Shown here piece after piece: positions 12,631 through 12,732 of a stretch of DNA of 12,732 nucleotides (position 1 is the stretch's first letter; each line of letters opens with the position of its first letter). The notes beneath the pieces were generated by a model. It was not told where the DNA came from, did no database searches, and saw only the letters and a list, made by a program, of their open reading frames with translations. The position numbers and the translations under genes are program-made. The DNA is from Pseudomonadota bacterium (GTDB taxonomy: Bacteria; BMS3Abin14), in NCBI GenBank assembly GCA_030636965.1, contig DAOVVW010000004.1, positions 1-12,732 of the forward strand, given 5' to 3'.

Positions 12631-12661
12631 GTACAAAATCATGAAAGAATCTTTTTTGTAC
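12631..12661. promoter_or_regulatory. Inverted repeat upstream of the scaffold gene (possible operator)
   Basis: GTACAAAA (12631-12638) and TTTTGTAC (12654-12661) form perfect 8-bp arms spaced by 15 bases, ending 34 bases before ATG 12597. Centre-to-centre spacing is 23 bases, about two helical turns, which suits a dimeric regulator. It does not match an IscR site by eye. It could equally be an RNA hairpin. Confidence 0.45.
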
Positions 12662-12670
12662 TCCGGATGA

Positions 12671-12732
12671 AGTTGCAAGTTGTTTGTGGTTAGTTGTTAG
12701 TCCTTCACATCAAATATAACCAACAACTATCA
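12671..12732. repeat. 7-bp-period repeat running off the right edge
   Basis: Heptads from 12671: AGTTGCA, AGTTGTT, TGTGGTT, AGTTGTT, AGTCCTT. The opposite-strand words CCAACAA and CTATCA begin the returning arm at 12720. Same word family as the tract between mlaE and mlaF. The right end is cut by the window. Confidence 0.75.

Noticed and set aside
12235..12693. Plus-strand open frame opposite the scaffold gene
   Set aside because: It is the complement of a fully conserved IscU/NifU domain and has no independent support.

Overview
The window reads as a stretch of a Gram-negative chromosome, most likely from an uncultivated deltaproteobacterium in the broad sense (Desulfobacterota-like). This is inferred from gene content: a diderm Mla lipid-transport operon, a C_GCAxxG_C_C redox protein, a stand-alone NifU/IscU-type scaffold, an ECF sigma/anti-sigma pair, and many short-word intergenic repeats. 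No rRNA, tRNA, CRISPR array, transposase or phage gene is visible. Eighteen protein genes are supported, one of them cut by the left edge.

Left part (1-3584, plus strand): an Mla operon for retrograde phospholipid transport. It runs mlaE (3' end only), mlaF ATPase, mlaD MCE protein, mlaA outer-membrane component and mlaC periplasmic shuttle, followed within a few bases by a small cyclic-nucleotide-binding-domain protein. A plus-strand NRDE/TANGO2 protein follows (3639-4418). All later genes are on the minus strand.

Middle part (4455-7605): a receiver-PilZ regulator with its own sigma70-like promoter, a C_GCAxxG_C_C protein, an acylphosphatase and a PPC/DUF296 protein. The gaps between them carry an unusual load of repeats: a 158-bp element of five consecutive hairpins with imperfect terminal inverted repeats (5758-5915), and a composite of inverted repeats nested inside each other (6281-6582).

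Right part (7195-12597, minus strand, listed in transcription order from the right edge): a NifU/IscU scaffold with a good intrinsic terminator; mnmA (tRNA 2-thiouridylase); an ECF sigma - zinc-finger anti-sigma - Spy/CpxP-like periplasmic protein operon, also closed by a good terminator; and mtaB overlapping trmO by ATGA. The last two both hypermodify t6A37 in tRNA. The neighbourhood therefore leans toward sulfur trafficking and tRNA modification, next to an envelope-stress module.

The most striking non-genic signal is that six intergenic regions carry degenerate tandem repeats with the same 7-bp period but different unit words. Most are built as two arms in opposite orientation. They occur within and between operons, including between mlaE and mlaF, and create false TTG starts in front of several genes.
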